Source: Klebsormidium nitens
Taxonomy: Eukaryota > Streptophyta > Klebsormidiophyceae > Klebsormidiales > Klebsormidiaceae
Length of the DNA stretch: 64,000 bases
Reading direction: 5' to 3'
NCBI GenBank assembly: GCA_000708835.1
Contig: DF236953.1
Coordinates: 1-64,000 of the forward strand
Shown here: positions 22,172 through 34,276 of the stretch, in pieces
Position numbering within the stretch: the stretch's first letter is position 1
How the letters are laid out: each line of letters starts with the position of its first letter
Program-made: the position numbers and the translations under genes
The notes under the pieces: generated by a model
Seen by the model: the letters and a program-made list of their open reading frames with translations, nothing else
The model's database searches: none
What the model was told of the DNA's origin: nothing

Positions 22172-22546
22172 TCAGCTCTTATGCAGCCGCAGGCACTCAT
22201 TCGTGCACCGCTTGAGGCAGACCTCGTTCCACTCGGGCACGTGGTGCGGGTTCAGGCACACCACCTTCTCGCAGGCCTCCTCGCACGCGTCCCGCGATGA
22301 CACCCCGCACACCGTCACGCACGTCCCTGCGATCGGGTCCTTCGCAAAGCTCCCCACAGCCGACAGCAACTTTTTTGTTGTGCAAACCCGCTCGCAAACC
22401 CATGTGTCCGCCTCTGTCCCGTCCTTCTTCCCGTCGTCCCGCCGCGAGAGCCACTTGTCGGACGCGTCCTCGGCGGCGCGCGCGGGGCGGGCGTGCGCGA
22501 GGGCGCCCAATCCGTGGACCACCGCCAGGGCTGCCCACCAGCCCAT
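22172..22546 (-). CDS. small secreted cysteine-rich protein
   Basis: A single-exon 124-aa frame from the ATG at 22546. Residues 1 to about 24 look like a signal peptide (tryptophan/alanine/leucine-rich, ending HARPARAA). A charged linker is followed by ten cysteines, in pairs such as WVCERVC, GTCVTVC, DACEEACEKVVC, and NEVCLKRCTNEC. The regular pairing suggests a disulphide-knotted extracellular or secretory-lumen protein. The pattern reminds me of an uncharacterised small plant family, but I cannot name it. Opposite-strand frames over the same bases are weaker. It lies between the Elongin-A and ELL 3' ends with no shared regulation visible. Confidence 0.6.
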   Translation of the reverse strand: MGWWAALAVVHGLGALAHARPARAAEDASDKWLSRRDDGKKDGTEADTWVCERVCTTKKLLSAVGSFAKDPIAGTCVTVCGVSSRDACEEACEKVVCLNPHHVPEWNEVCLKRCTNECLRLHKS

Positions 22547-24042
22547 GCCGCACTGGGGTCGTGGGCTCCTGCTTGCGGAGAGTCTACTCAGAGACTATGT
22601 ACACCTCTCATACAAGCAAGCAGGCAAAGTAGAAGACAGATTCCAGGCGCAATTCTGAGAAGTTCAGAATCCACCCTGGCCCTGGGCTTGAACTCGCTCC
22701 TGAGTCCTGGACTCGGAGGGCTTGCTTGTCGCATGGAGAGGGAAATTGGAATTCGCCGCGCAATGCAAGCTGGTTGCTCCCGCATTTTTCGCCGATATAG
22801 TCAATGTATGAAATTACACGTGGCTGGATTGAGCAGCATCAGTTCTGGATTAACCAACCATTACCGAAGCGTGTAATCGACAACCAAATCGCGGACATCC
22901 CACAAATTGCTGCTTCCAAGACTCCTCTGTCCACATACGGTGTTCGCCTCGGTGCATGAAATAAATATGTACCTAGACGTGCTAGGTTGTTCTAGTAATT
23001 CCCCAGCGGCGGTGAGCCCAGGCCGGCAATACCGTAGATTCCTTTCAATAGGTAGAGCAGATTGACATTCTCAATGTCTACCACAATTATGTCATGCAAT
23101 CATGTCCCGAATGTCTAAGTCAGGTTATTTTGACCAACCATGATCGACGAGCTTCAGCTAGTGCCGCACATCATTTGGGCATCGCAGGTGTGACGGAGCC
23201 TTGTTTTAGTGAGCACACGCTTCGCTTCTTCTTTCAAAAACGTTTCACATAACAGCCATGAGTCATTCATATGTCTTTAAGAAAGCGGATCGACAACAAT
23301 TGCACGCAGACAATATTGTGTCGCGCTGGAGCTAGAGCAAGTTGCATGCCGTTGGCAGCTCTGCACTCATGCACACATTGTGCATGCCCTACGTTTCAAC
23401 TGCACCAGCTTTAGGCTATATACTTACCGGTTGCAAAAGATGCGGCTCGAAGCCCCTGTGTCCATGGTGACTGATGAACTGGAACCCCCAACGCTCTGTG
23501 GCTTGAACATACGCACAAATCGACAAACATCCCGCATGGCTTCACTTCAAATGATCAAGGTTCGAAACAGCCCCGAAAGACGGATCATCCAGCATACAAT
23601 GTTGTCTAGATCGTGACACATTGCATGGCCAGAGTTCAAAGCAAACGCACGGCATAAGCTACAGATCATTACGGTCTGTTCGTTTGTACAGTCTAATTCA
23701 GAAGCTAGTCATGTCTTCTCTCCGATTTGCAGCCCATGCTCCAAGGCGTATGCTTTTATCATGGGTTTCAAAACCTGCTCGAAGCGAGATGACAAGTGTG
23801 AGACTGTAAGCAACATAAAGTTCTGACTGTTTCACACCAAGCGAGGGAGGAAGTAGACCTGAACAAGAGGGAATCGAGCCGCTCGTTCCACAACCAAGTA
23901 GGCATAATGCAAACCATCAATTACCGACCAGCGGCGCTTCTTCTCTTTGTAACATCCCTGATCTCAATCAACAATGCTGCAAGGTTGGGACAACCACGAC
24001 ATTTACTCTCCCCAAATGGGAATTGAAGCGAAAGAGACTCAC
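22547..24042. other. intergenic and possible ELL 3' end
   Basis: No clear gene. The ELL-like gene probably ends within 23.9-24.0 kb: on the minus strand an acceptor-like TTGCAG near 23.97 kb leads either to a short stop-terminated exon or to a helix-like stretch in another frame. I could not decide between them. Confidence 0.35.
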
Positions 24043-27000
24043 CGCTAGGTCTTTGTGTAGCGTCAAAAACGCGCTGCGCATTCTTTTGTGTACCTGCGCA
24101 AGCAACAGTAGAGAGCTCTTAGATCACCTTTCTTGTCATAAGGTCTGAAGTACAGGAGAGGAGGCGCCAACTGCTCATGACCTCTGGTTGCAGAAGGACA
24201 ACTGCGTATTGCTCGAGTGAAAAATTCAGCCGTCCCCCTCAGACGCATGATTTACGATGATGTCCGCACTTTTGAAGGTTGTCATGGTAAGTTGCAGTTT
24301 GTACGGTTACCCTGCCGGCGAAGGGCTAACCACCCCAAAACAAAAGAAAAAAGAAAAGAAAAAGCGTCTGTACGGTGTGTTTTCCGCCCAAGCGAGGCAG
24401 CCAGCTATGCCCACATGCACTGCTTCTTTTCCGATCTGTAATGCGTCGGTTGTAAAGATGGAATGCCTCGATTTGACAGTCCCTCATCGGCCAAGCGAAG
24501 ATCCACAGAGCACCATACAAGAAGTCGGTCATATAGCTTGCAAGCCAACCCAAGGGAATTGCTGAGCTTCTTTTAAAGCAGACCCCGTCCGATTCCGCCA
24601 CCTCTTCCCAACCAACTACGACCTTGTATGGCCCCAGGACCAATGTTCAGACGGATGACAAGGCAGGCAAAAACCGCCCACATTGCAAAAAGGCCCTACG
24701 CAACCCATAGAAAGGAGCAATCCAGAAGCCGACCCCAAACCGCTTTTACCATCCTACTGTATCAAGATCTGCGGGGAAACCTCGACCATTGGCGTCTCTT
24801 GCTCAAGCAAGGTCGAAAGCAATCGCTTGTCGGGCCGCCATCAGTACTTAGCCCACCTTTTGAACTTTGTTGTGCTTCACCCACGATCTGCTCCCACCAT
24901 CCTACTGTGTCAATCTAGACGAATAGACGACGTTTATCGTCACGCTACTGAGCGTATGATTCAACGGGGATTTATGAGCCGCGATGAAAGGGATGCCCAC
25001 CTTTTTCACTTTGTTGTACTCCACTCGCAGCAGAAGCTCCAGCTCGCGCAGCTGCTGCTCGTTGTGCGTCTTCCACGCCGCCGCCATCTTGTCGTCGTAC
25101 GCCAAAAATTGCATCCTGCCAAGGCAGTTACACCATTTGTTTTAGGAGATATCTAGTGCCTCGAGATCTAGATTCTTGACCTTCTTGCCATCAGATAGTC
25201 GTTAAATCAGAAACGATAACATATGTCGAGGATTGCACATAGCCAAGCACTGCCGCAATTACAAACCTCCAGCTTTTTGCGAGGCTTGGGTGGAGAGAGA
25301 CGGCTCACCGTTGCTCCTCAAGGGCTTGGATCAGGTACTCATAGACTGGCCACTTGGTCGAGAATTCGTCGTATGCAACGTAGTACCTGATCAAGTGATT
25401 GCTTGTTATTGGTCAACGGAGTACTTATCCAGCGGGTTCAACCAAAACGATTCGTATTCTGTTCTTATCTTCGTCGCAGTGGCATGTACTACCGAATCGA
25501 TTGAGCGGTTGCTGAGGGGTCAACAGCAGTGGTTGCTTGATAGGCATTGGCAAGATCGGTTCGTTCTAAGTTTCAGGTTCAGGGACCCCCTGAGTGGGCG
25601 ATTGAGAGGGGCCTTAGGATGCTTGCAAGGCACAAGTAACATGGAGCATATTCCAAACACAGACATTGCCATGGAGGTGGGAAGTTGTGCAGGCTGGCAG
25701 CAAAAGTATGCGAATGTCTGGGCTGTTGAAAAGGACGAAGATGTTTCCAAAGGCAGCCTGAGCAAAAGATAAAAGGATATCCCCCAAACAAGGCCCAAGA
25801 TCAGTGTCGATGTGGGATCACTATTAATATTCAACCCAGAATCGATCTGACTATCGTCCTACAGATTCTGCACATTCCTCTGCCCGACTTCAGGCTATTA
25901 CAGAGAAGCCCACACGCACCACAACCAATCAACGGACCGCCTTTCGTCCCGTGCAATCCAATAACATGCATCGTCTGCTCAAATCAAATGGACCTTGTCC
26001 GTGGCAAGTCTGGCCCAGAAGCGATACAACTCCTGATAAACGGAAATTCCTAGATGTACTCACTCTTCTCGGGAGTCAATTGACCGGTCCTCGGTTATCG
26101 GCTGCGCGTCCGCGTACTTAACCCAATCCTCCTCGATTATCCCGCTGAACCCGTTAACCCGCTTCTTCTCCTCGGGCCGCTTCATCCCGTTCTGCACCCC
26201 CGCTTTCCCGTTTACAACCTTGCCGTTCGCAGCGGCAGATTGCGACTTCTTCGGGGGCGCGCTCGGGCTTTTCTTCCGCACCCCGTTTTGTGCGGGTTTC
26301 GCTCCAGGCGCCTTGTTCGTGACGCCGTTTGCAGCCCCCCCCCGACCGTCCCCCGCCTTCTTAGGCCCCTTTACTGCCGTCCCCTCTGCCGGTTTACCAG
26401 GCGTTTTCTGCAGCGGTTTCTTGACCAGCGCGGGTTTTGACCCTTGGTTAAGCCCCGACTTAACCCCTTCCTTCGCACCGTCTGGCTTCGGCTTGGCCCC
26501 TCCGTCAGCCTTGGGTTTCCCTCCACTTTCTGGGGTCCGCTTGACCACCTTTGCAGAACCTGGCTTTGACACTGGTTCTGAAGCGGCCTCTTTTCCAACA
26601 GCTCTTCCCCCTCTCTCAACACCACCGTTTTGTGACAGCTTGGCTTTCTTTGGCGCAGGCGCCAACTCCCCTTCTTCTAGGGGGCTGTTGCCAAAGTCGT
26701 CCTTCCTCGCACTCAACCCCTTTTTACCATCCTTTGCTCCCCCACCAGGTTCCTTTGCCCCTGCACCCCCATCTTTCCTCGGCTTTTTCGTGCCCTCCGT
26801 TGCTTCCTCCCCATGCCTCCTCTTCTCCCCGCTTTTTGGCGACCCCGCTCGAGGGCCGCTTTCGCGCCCATCGTCCAGCTTTTCAATCTGCACCCTCGCA
26901 AGCGGTTCCGAGCCCTTGCCCTTCTCCATTCCCTTACTGCCGGGCACTCCCCCTGGTTTGCTCCCAGGCTGACCCTTGACCACCCCCTTGACCACCTTCG

Positions 27001-30000
27001 GAACACTCCGAGATGGCCCGCTGGGCGGCCGCTTGACTCCTTCCTTAACCCCCTCCTTAACCCCTTTTTGCCGATCCAGCGCTGTCTGGTCCGTCAACTC
27101 GATCGGGATCGCCTTACGGCTGGCCTTCCGCTCGGCAATGACGTCCTGCGCTGCTTTGTATTTCAACAGCGCACTGCTGTTCCGAACGTCATCCGAGAGG
27201 CTCGGCCCCGCAGCCGCATGCGACGCCTTGCGCTCGTTCACACCCCCCTCGTGCGCATTCTCACCCCCCTCGCGCCCATTCACACTCCCGTCCTTACTCC
27301 GGCCCGCCTCCATCGACGCCTTGGACTTCTTCTTCTCGCCCCCATCGTTTGATGCATTCGAGCCCACTTTCAACCCGCTCTTCTCCGAAGTCCTCTTCTC
27401 GCCGTCTCCCACTGCTTTCTTGCTTAGGCCCCCTCCCGGTTTCTGGTTCTCCTTCTTGGAAGCACCGCTTTCTTTCGAGACAGCTCTGGGCTTCTCGTCA
27501 CCTCTGCTCTCGGACACCAACCCCTCCTTTTCCGTCATCCGCTTCTTCGCAACCCCTTCCGGTGCATCGCTTTCCTTTCTCTTCCGGCCGGAATCACCCC
27601 CGACTTTCTGCGCCTCCGCTTTAGGCGCCCTTCCGGACTGTGCGGCTCCGTCATCTATCCGGTCGTCATCGTCAATCTTTTCCACCTCAACCGCAGGCTT
27701 GAACACAGCATCATTTCGCACCCTTGGTATGCTCTCTGCCCCCTTGCTGCCATTGTGCGCTTTCTTCTCCATCCCCGTCTCCCCTTCTTTACGATCCACT
27801 TTCGTCTTAGGCCCACCTGTCACCGCAGCCTTTGCTCCATTCTCACCCCCTCGATCGCTTCGCTCCTTTCCCCCCGTATCTGGCCGTTGCCCCGCCTCAA
27901 GTTCCACCTTACCTTTTGCTCCAGTCTCTTTCGTCGACGCTTCTTCCCCCCGTTTCGCCTCGGAGCTCTGCACCTCCCCCTTTTCAGCCCCCTCCTCTTC
28001 GGCTTCGTCCTCGCTGCTCGACGAACCGCTGCTTCCGCTGCTACTGTCGCTCTCACTCTCGCTGCCACTGTCGCTCCCACTCGACGACGACTCTTTCCCC
28101 GCATCATTCCCCTCTTTCGACTCCCTCCCGTTCTCCCCCGCTTTCGTCTCGCTCTCGTTCTCCCCCTCTTTCGTCTGCTTTCCTTGCCCCGGCCTCGATG
28201 GCCCCTTGTTTTCCTTGACACTCGCATCCAGAACCTCCTTCTCTACGTCACCCCCCCCGCTAGCACCCACTACATCACCCCCCCCTTCTCTCAGATCGCG
28301 TGCCTCCCGCGAGTCCCCCGCTTTTGCGCCTTCGTCATTTGCCGCCCCCTCTTTCGAGGAACTCTCCATCCTGGCCTCAACTTTGACTGGTCCCGAAGCC
28401 TCGGTTTCGGACTGGGGGGCCGCCGGAAGCGGGGGGGACTCTATATTGAGGGCAGGGGAGTCGGAGGCGACCGTTTCTGGGCTTGTCGAGTTCATGATGC
28501 GGCCCTCGCTGAAGGCCTTCTGTGCATCGGGGCTGAGGACCCACAACGCGGGGGACTTGAACGTGGCGACCTGAAGAAAAGAGGAGCGGGAGCAGTGTGA
28601 AGTCCACGGGTCTCCTGAAGGATATCGAGGAGTAGAGAAGCCGAAAGGGATTTCATCACTCCCCGAAAATCCGTTGCAAGACTCACCAGGAGTCCGCAAC
28701 TGAGCACAAGTCCTGAAACCCCTATGGCCTCTTAAAGGATTTGGAAGAGAACCGGTCCAACTTCTTAAACTACAAGGCGGACCGCCCCTAAGGGGCGCCG
28801 GGGCTTGCCTCTTATGCCAGTAACAGGCAGGAATTTTGATGATGTTTATAGCGATGTGCTCGAGGAAAAATAAGTTCAAACGGTATATTTCCAGACCTCA
28901 ACGATATCGTATACTAAACCAGTGCCTATACGAGGTACGTTACCAATGGTCAATCAATCAATCAATTCTGAGGTAACGTAGCCCTATAAATTCCGGGCTC
29001 TTCGACGAGAAACATCAAATATGCTCCGCTCTGCGGGGCAGTCCAAAAGCGGCGCTGTGGCTGGTATGGCCTAATTTCCAGAATCACTGTACGTTTTATT
29101 GTCGAACACGGGGCAAATCGTGACAAACTCCTCAGACTGGCCACCCTAGCAGCTGATCGCCACGTCGTACAGCCCGGATTTTACAGTAAAACTACAACTT
29201 GCCGTCTTATTACGTAAAAAAGAGGCAAGCCAATATCCGTCGCGACAAAAGCGTGCTGGTAGCTCACCGATCGCAGCAACCGATCGAACTGTTGCCTCGT
29301 GAAAGCTGCATCGTCCGGCAGCGCGTCCTGAACAGCTTTCTCAAGCGACTGCACGACAAGCATACAGATATGAACGACTCGAGAAGCAATCGGAAGCTTC
29401 GCAGCTCACGTTTCCAACTGTGGAAGACTTCCAAGGACTCTCCGAACCACTTTGGGGCAACGCATCTTTATTTGATAAGTCGGCTGAATCTGAAACAATT
29501 CTGGGCGATCTAGTTCACACTTCCACTGAGCTCAGCAGGACCAAGCAGAAGACCGGCGTCGACATTGAGCAATACCGTAAACGGAGAAAACGGACAGAAC
29601 ATTGACAACCCGGACAGCCCGTCGCTTTTCCGTCGATAGCCAGGCAATAGCCGCTTTGAATCTCAGGCCACAGATGTCGACATTCATCCACGGACGGCCA
29701 ATGCAAGCATTTGTAGAAAAATGCAACATTCGACGCAAAGTTAACCAGTATTTTCACGAATCGACTTTACACCTGCTCCTAACCAGCCCTCACCTTGGGT
29801 TTCATCGTATGCTCCGGTGCCCCTGCCAAAACCCCCACTATCGCCGCTTTCACTTCCTGGTTCGTCGCCCCCCTCTTAGGCGTGCTCTTAGCAGGGGGTG
29901 CTGTCGGCCCCTTTCCCTGACCCCCCTCTTCCGGAGGAACGCTCCCCCGACTGACCTGCTGTTCCGAAGGCCCTGTGCTGACTACGGGCGACAGGCCAGT

Positions 30001-32664
30001 GACTGGGGCTTCAGTCGGGGGAGAGCTGACGGCGAGCCGACTGGGGCCCAGGGGAGCGGGGGTGGTTGTGGGGCCCGTGACAGGGGATTGCGAGCGAGAA
30101 CGGGCTTGCTGCTGCTGTCTGGAGGGGGTGGTGACTGAAAAACACAACAAACTTGGATTACTTACAGGTTGGGAGTTTGACATACCCAGGAGATCAGATT
30201 CAGGCTTCTCGAAGAACACATTTTGAGAGAGTGGAACCGCATTTGTGGACACAATAAGGAAGGTCCGTTCTACACAGGCAGGAATGGTGACTGCTTTGCC
30301 TTGGAGAGGCCAAGCGCGATGCTTTCTGAATGATGGCCGGGAGCGGATCATACCTGTGTCGAAACTCTTCACATTTCGTGAAAGTGAGCTCGGCTTCTCC
30401 GTCATTGGCTTCCGCACGGTGGTCAGGGCTGCAACCGAAAAAGCTGTTGGTCACACTTCGCCCCCGCGTTAACGAGCATCACAAACCGCTGGCAGGTCTC
30501 TAAATGCAGTAAAAGACTCGGCTTAATGGGTCAGCAACATGGGGCGCAGCGAGCTTTTCAGTGAAGCCATTTGCAAAATCATACGAGACTTGAAAAGGGC
30601 ACATGTTCAAAGCCAGGACGTCTCACTTTTTTTCACCGTCGACACTGCTTGTTTTGCATCCAAGGTACTGTTGTGTTCCAAGACGATGGCCCTGCAAATG
30701 GCAGTGAAGGATCCACATGAACAACTGTAAGATGCTTCATTGACAAGTGATAACAGCTTCCAGGCAGATGACAAGATCCAACTCTAAGTGAAACCACGGA
30801 GTGACAAGGACGAGCCATGAAAGACAACAATTTGTAAGGAAGTATCCAACCATAGGACAGGAAGGCAACATATGTTGCGAATGACTTTGCGACTTCTATC
30901 TTTGACGAAAGGCCGCAACAAGCCCGCTCTTTCACACAACCAACCCCGAAACAGAGCACTCACAGCCAGACGTGCGGAATCCACTTGAATTCATCTCAAT
31001 GGCCTGCAAGCTTCCGGATCTTCCATCCCCTCATATCTGCCAAAAAACAGCCACAGATTTTCGAGAAGGAAATGTATCAGAGCCCTCACTTGCGAGACTT
31101 CATTTGCTTCTCGGCCGCAGCCGAGCGCTGCTTCAGTTTGTTAGCCTCCGCCGCTGTCAGGCTCCGCTGAAGGTTCAGCTTCTTGACTATCGGCCCAACC
31201 TCCACCAGGCGGCCCGCACCTTGTTCTGCGTCTCTCCGCTCGACATACGCCTCGTACACCTTGCGCTCCTCGTCATTGGATGTGAACGAGTACTCGCGCT
31301 CCCCGATCTTGAGAATCTGTTCGCAAAGTATTATTTTGTCAGATGATGTTTCTCATCCCCAATGCTCTGATGGATTTGAATAAAAGCTGGGTTGGTACTG
31401 ACTTGTTTTCGGAGACAATGAGCACCTCAATGGCGTTGATTGACACCGGTGCTGAAGCCCTATGCCTGGATGGCGTGATCTAGAGGCGAATCTGGCAGGA
31501 GCCCAAGGGGATCAAGGGTATGCTTTTGAATTTGTGGTGCAAACGAAAAAAGGGATTTACAAGCAGTTGACAATGCACGCATCTAAGATACAATGTGACA
31601 AGAGAGACATGCAGATGCAGATGCTTCCAACTTCCCAAAACACCCACTCCACATTTTATCTATTTTAGAACAGCCTTGTGACTCGGTTTGTGTTCTTCTC
31701 CACTTTCGTTTGATCTTCAGTTCTTAGAACCGAATGTGGATTCTGCTGATTTAGTTGCCCAATACATGCTTATATCCCTTGCGACGTGCGAAACCACTCG
31801 ACACAGCAGGACATGCAGAGCCCTGACATGCAGAGCCCTGTAATGCTTAACCAAACAAGCTGGTCGAAGGGGCCACTGACTTCTCTGATATGCATTCCTG
31901 GGGCCTAACAACATTGATTATGACTAAGAAAAGAAGGACTTGTGTTGCATTATTCTGAAGAAGTTATAGTGAAGCAAGGGGAGCTGCAAATCCCTGGACA
32001 GCTTGAGCACGAAGGACTAGGGTTTTGGCAAACAAGACTGGGCCTGAGCTCTAGAACACCGAAGCCTGGAGTTGCAGCCTGCTTGTCAAGCTGTGCAAAC
32101 CCACGCAATGGCAACTTCAGCTCAACATCTATGTCGGGATTTTCATCAGAAGCACGTAACAGAACCCCTGAAATCAAAAGACTGTCGACTTGATGAGCAG
32201 GGCCTCCCACTGGATGTGAAAGCTGTCAACAAACCCTTTTCGATCCAAAAGCCTCATTCGCAAAAGTCGGAAGGATCAAGACGCTGTCAAACCCGCCTCC
32301 AATCAAAAGGCAAAACCATGACATACTCTCAAGGGGCAATGCCGTCTCGTTATGAACTTACGTGATTCTGAGAATTCGCGCCAAACTTCATCTGCACGGA
32401 CAGGCCCTCCTTCTGAGCAGTCAAGAGAGCGGATTTGACCTCCTCAGAGAGCCGCATCGTCATCCCCAGAACCTTTGGGGGACTCAACCCCCCCGGCTCC
32501 AGACTGAAGCTCTCATCTGGCAATGGGGTGCCTTCTTTGGCCTTGTTCCCCACAGCAAAAGCGCCGCCTGCTCTCGCAGGAGCTCTTGCAGACCCCGTCT
32601 GCCTTGGAAGGGGCACCATGCTATGTGCGGGCCCCCTTGCCATACTCCGCCGCAGATCAGACAT
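24043..32664 (-). CDS. ELL-like RNA polymerase II elongation factor
   Basis: Minus-strand exons with matching phases: 32664-32362 (ATG), 31316-31090, 30118-29794, 29348-29268, 28570-26064, 25386-25309, 25115-25001, 24093-24043. The last exon is not settled. Exons 1-2 encode an N-terminal ELL-like domain (MTMRLSEEVKSALL; KIGEREYSF; VGPIVKKLNL). Exons 3-5 build a winged helix (EVKAAIVGVLAG, FTRQQFDRLLRS, SPALWVLSPDA). Exon 5 then runs 835 codons of Lys/Glu/Ser/Gly-rich disorder. Exons 6-8 give an occludin/ELL-type helical domain (FSTKWPVYEYL, LLLRVEYNKVKK, RMRSAFLTLHKDL). ELL suppresses polymerase pausing and is part of super/little elongation complexes in animals. Identity rests on domain order and motif resemblance. 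The long exon has an equally long antisense frame, which is a shadow of its composition. Confidence 0.72.
24846..25025 (-). repeat. duplicated exon-end segment in ELL intron 7
   Basis: The donor end of ELL exon 7 (minus strand, 25025-24994) recurs in decayed form at about 24875-24846. It again shows ACAACAAAGT...AAAAGGTGGGC. It looks like a tandem copy of the exon-intron border about 150 bases further into the intron. Confidence 0.5.
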
Positions 32665-33437
32665 GGCTTATTCAACCAATGCAGATGCAAAAGTAACAGC
32701 AGGTGGCTGCGGGGCCATTGTGAGGCGCCCCATAACCATCAGGTCAGTGACCCTGAACAAAGGCGACACACCCCAGTGGCGAGCTAGGCTGGCGAATGCC
32801 ACATGTGCTGTTGCCACTGTTGCACCGGCAGACACGGGACTGAGAAGCGGCGCGTGCGGCCGTGGCCGCCCGAGCGGGCCGAGCCTAAGCTAGTCGCGCG
32901 CGTAGTCCGCGGACCCCGCTCTCCACACTTTCTGCTGTGACGTCAGGAGAATAGTGGCCTGGCTTCTCCGGAGTCCGGTCAACGTAGTGACGTAAGCAGT
33001 ACGGTCGATTTTCCGATCCCTGCAGCGCAGAGTCAACAGGAGCAGCTGCGTGGCAGCTCTAGCTGAGCTAGTACTACTAGTAGGGGCCGGTCAGCTGAAC
33101 AGCGCCGGCGGCATTCCGACCAGGCTGAGGCCCAGGGGCACCATTGAAATGCCATCTGATCAGCTCACCATCTCCAGGGGCTCTCCAGCTCGACGTACGA
33201 CAGGGAGTAATAGGACGAGGAAGCTACTGGCCGGCGCTTGTAGTAATGGGCCATGATAGCTGAAGAAAAGCTACCGCCCCGGCATTCGTCTTGAAAAGTA
33301 GAGAGGCTTTCCTTATACCTATCTCATGCTAGCGATAAGTGCTCGCGTGCGCCAGCTAACTGCTAAAGGAAAATCCATTTGATAGAGGCCAATGCTGTGA
33401 AAGCCATCAAGTGGTTGTGCTACGTGCAACTTTGTGA

Positions 33438-33481
33438 AGAGTGACCGTGCGGGTATGTGGAGAGTAACCGTGCGGGTATGT
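33438..33481. repeat. 22-bp tandem duplication
   Basis: AGAGTGACCGTGCGGGTATG at 33438 recurs with one change at 33461, directly adjacent. Confidence 0.7.
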
Positions 33482-33565
33482 ACGCATTGGATAATGTAAG
33501 GAGGATGCCTCTAGGTAAGCAGTGTCTCAGTTCTCAAGCTCGACGCGTTTGTGAATCAGACTGTC

Positions 33566-33621
33566 TGAATATTTGTCCATGTTTATGGGGTTTTGAATAT
33601 TTGTCCATGTTTATGGGGTTT
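33566..33621. repeat. 28-bp tandem duplication, identical copies
   Basis: TGAATATTTGTCCATGTTTA and the eight following bases occur at 33566-33593 and again, identical, at 33594-33621. Confidence 0.8.
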
Positions 33622-34276
33622 GCTATTTCTTGCATACGGAGGCGGCACCAGATAGCGCTGTAGACTCATAGCCCGAGTTTGAAATGAACAACCACCAGGA
33701 GCTGATCATGGGGATGATACTAGCAGGCAATGGAAATCCAGGTTGTGAGGATGACAAAACAATGGCCACATGTTGAAAGCTGTGGATGTGCAACCACGTC
33801 ATTGCGGAATATTGGTTTTTGCCGGTCAAAGAGCTTGAGTAGGCTGGTCTCATGACAGCTCATCGGAAGCTTCCACGAATAGTCCTAGCTGAGTGTGAAT
33901 GAAAGGGTCTGTCGCATAGAACGTGGGAAAGTGAGGGCATAGCGTCGTCACGCCAGAGCTTTGTCAAAACATAAGTTGGGTTAAAAGCAACAGAGGGGGG
34001 TAATTTGATTGATTTCTTTGTTGTCCAATCAAAACCCCCTCACAAGAATGGGCGTGTTAGCAGACTCTGGGGCCTCCTAAAGCGCCCCTTTGTGCTATCG
34101 GCCCTGCGGTCTGACTTGTGATTGATCGAAGGGGCAATGCTAGGGATGTCAGAACTTTCACAATGCAAATACATTGTGGCCTCCTTGCAGGAGCTAGAGA
34201 ACAGTGTCCGCTTCTGCCTGCAGGTAGTCAGACCTTTAGAGTTTGATGACTTGATATAGGCGTTCAAGCAGGTTCA

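Larger units (their letters stand above)
32665..34276. other. intergenic between divergent ELL and LRR kinase genes
   Basis: This is the shared upstream region of two divergently transcribed genes, so both promoters should lie here. I see no coding exon. Two small tandem duplications are present at 33438-33481 and 33566-33621. Confidence 0.45.

Noticed and set aside
22041-22658. 205-codon plus-strand frame over the Cys-rich gene
   Set aside because: The opposite strand has a signal peptide and ordered cysteine pairs; this frame has neither.
26976-28574. 532-codon plus-strand open frame
   Set aside because: It is the antisense of the long ELL exon. Its Ser/Pro/Phe-rich composition simply mirrors Lys/Glu/Gly codons, and it has no splice or domain support.
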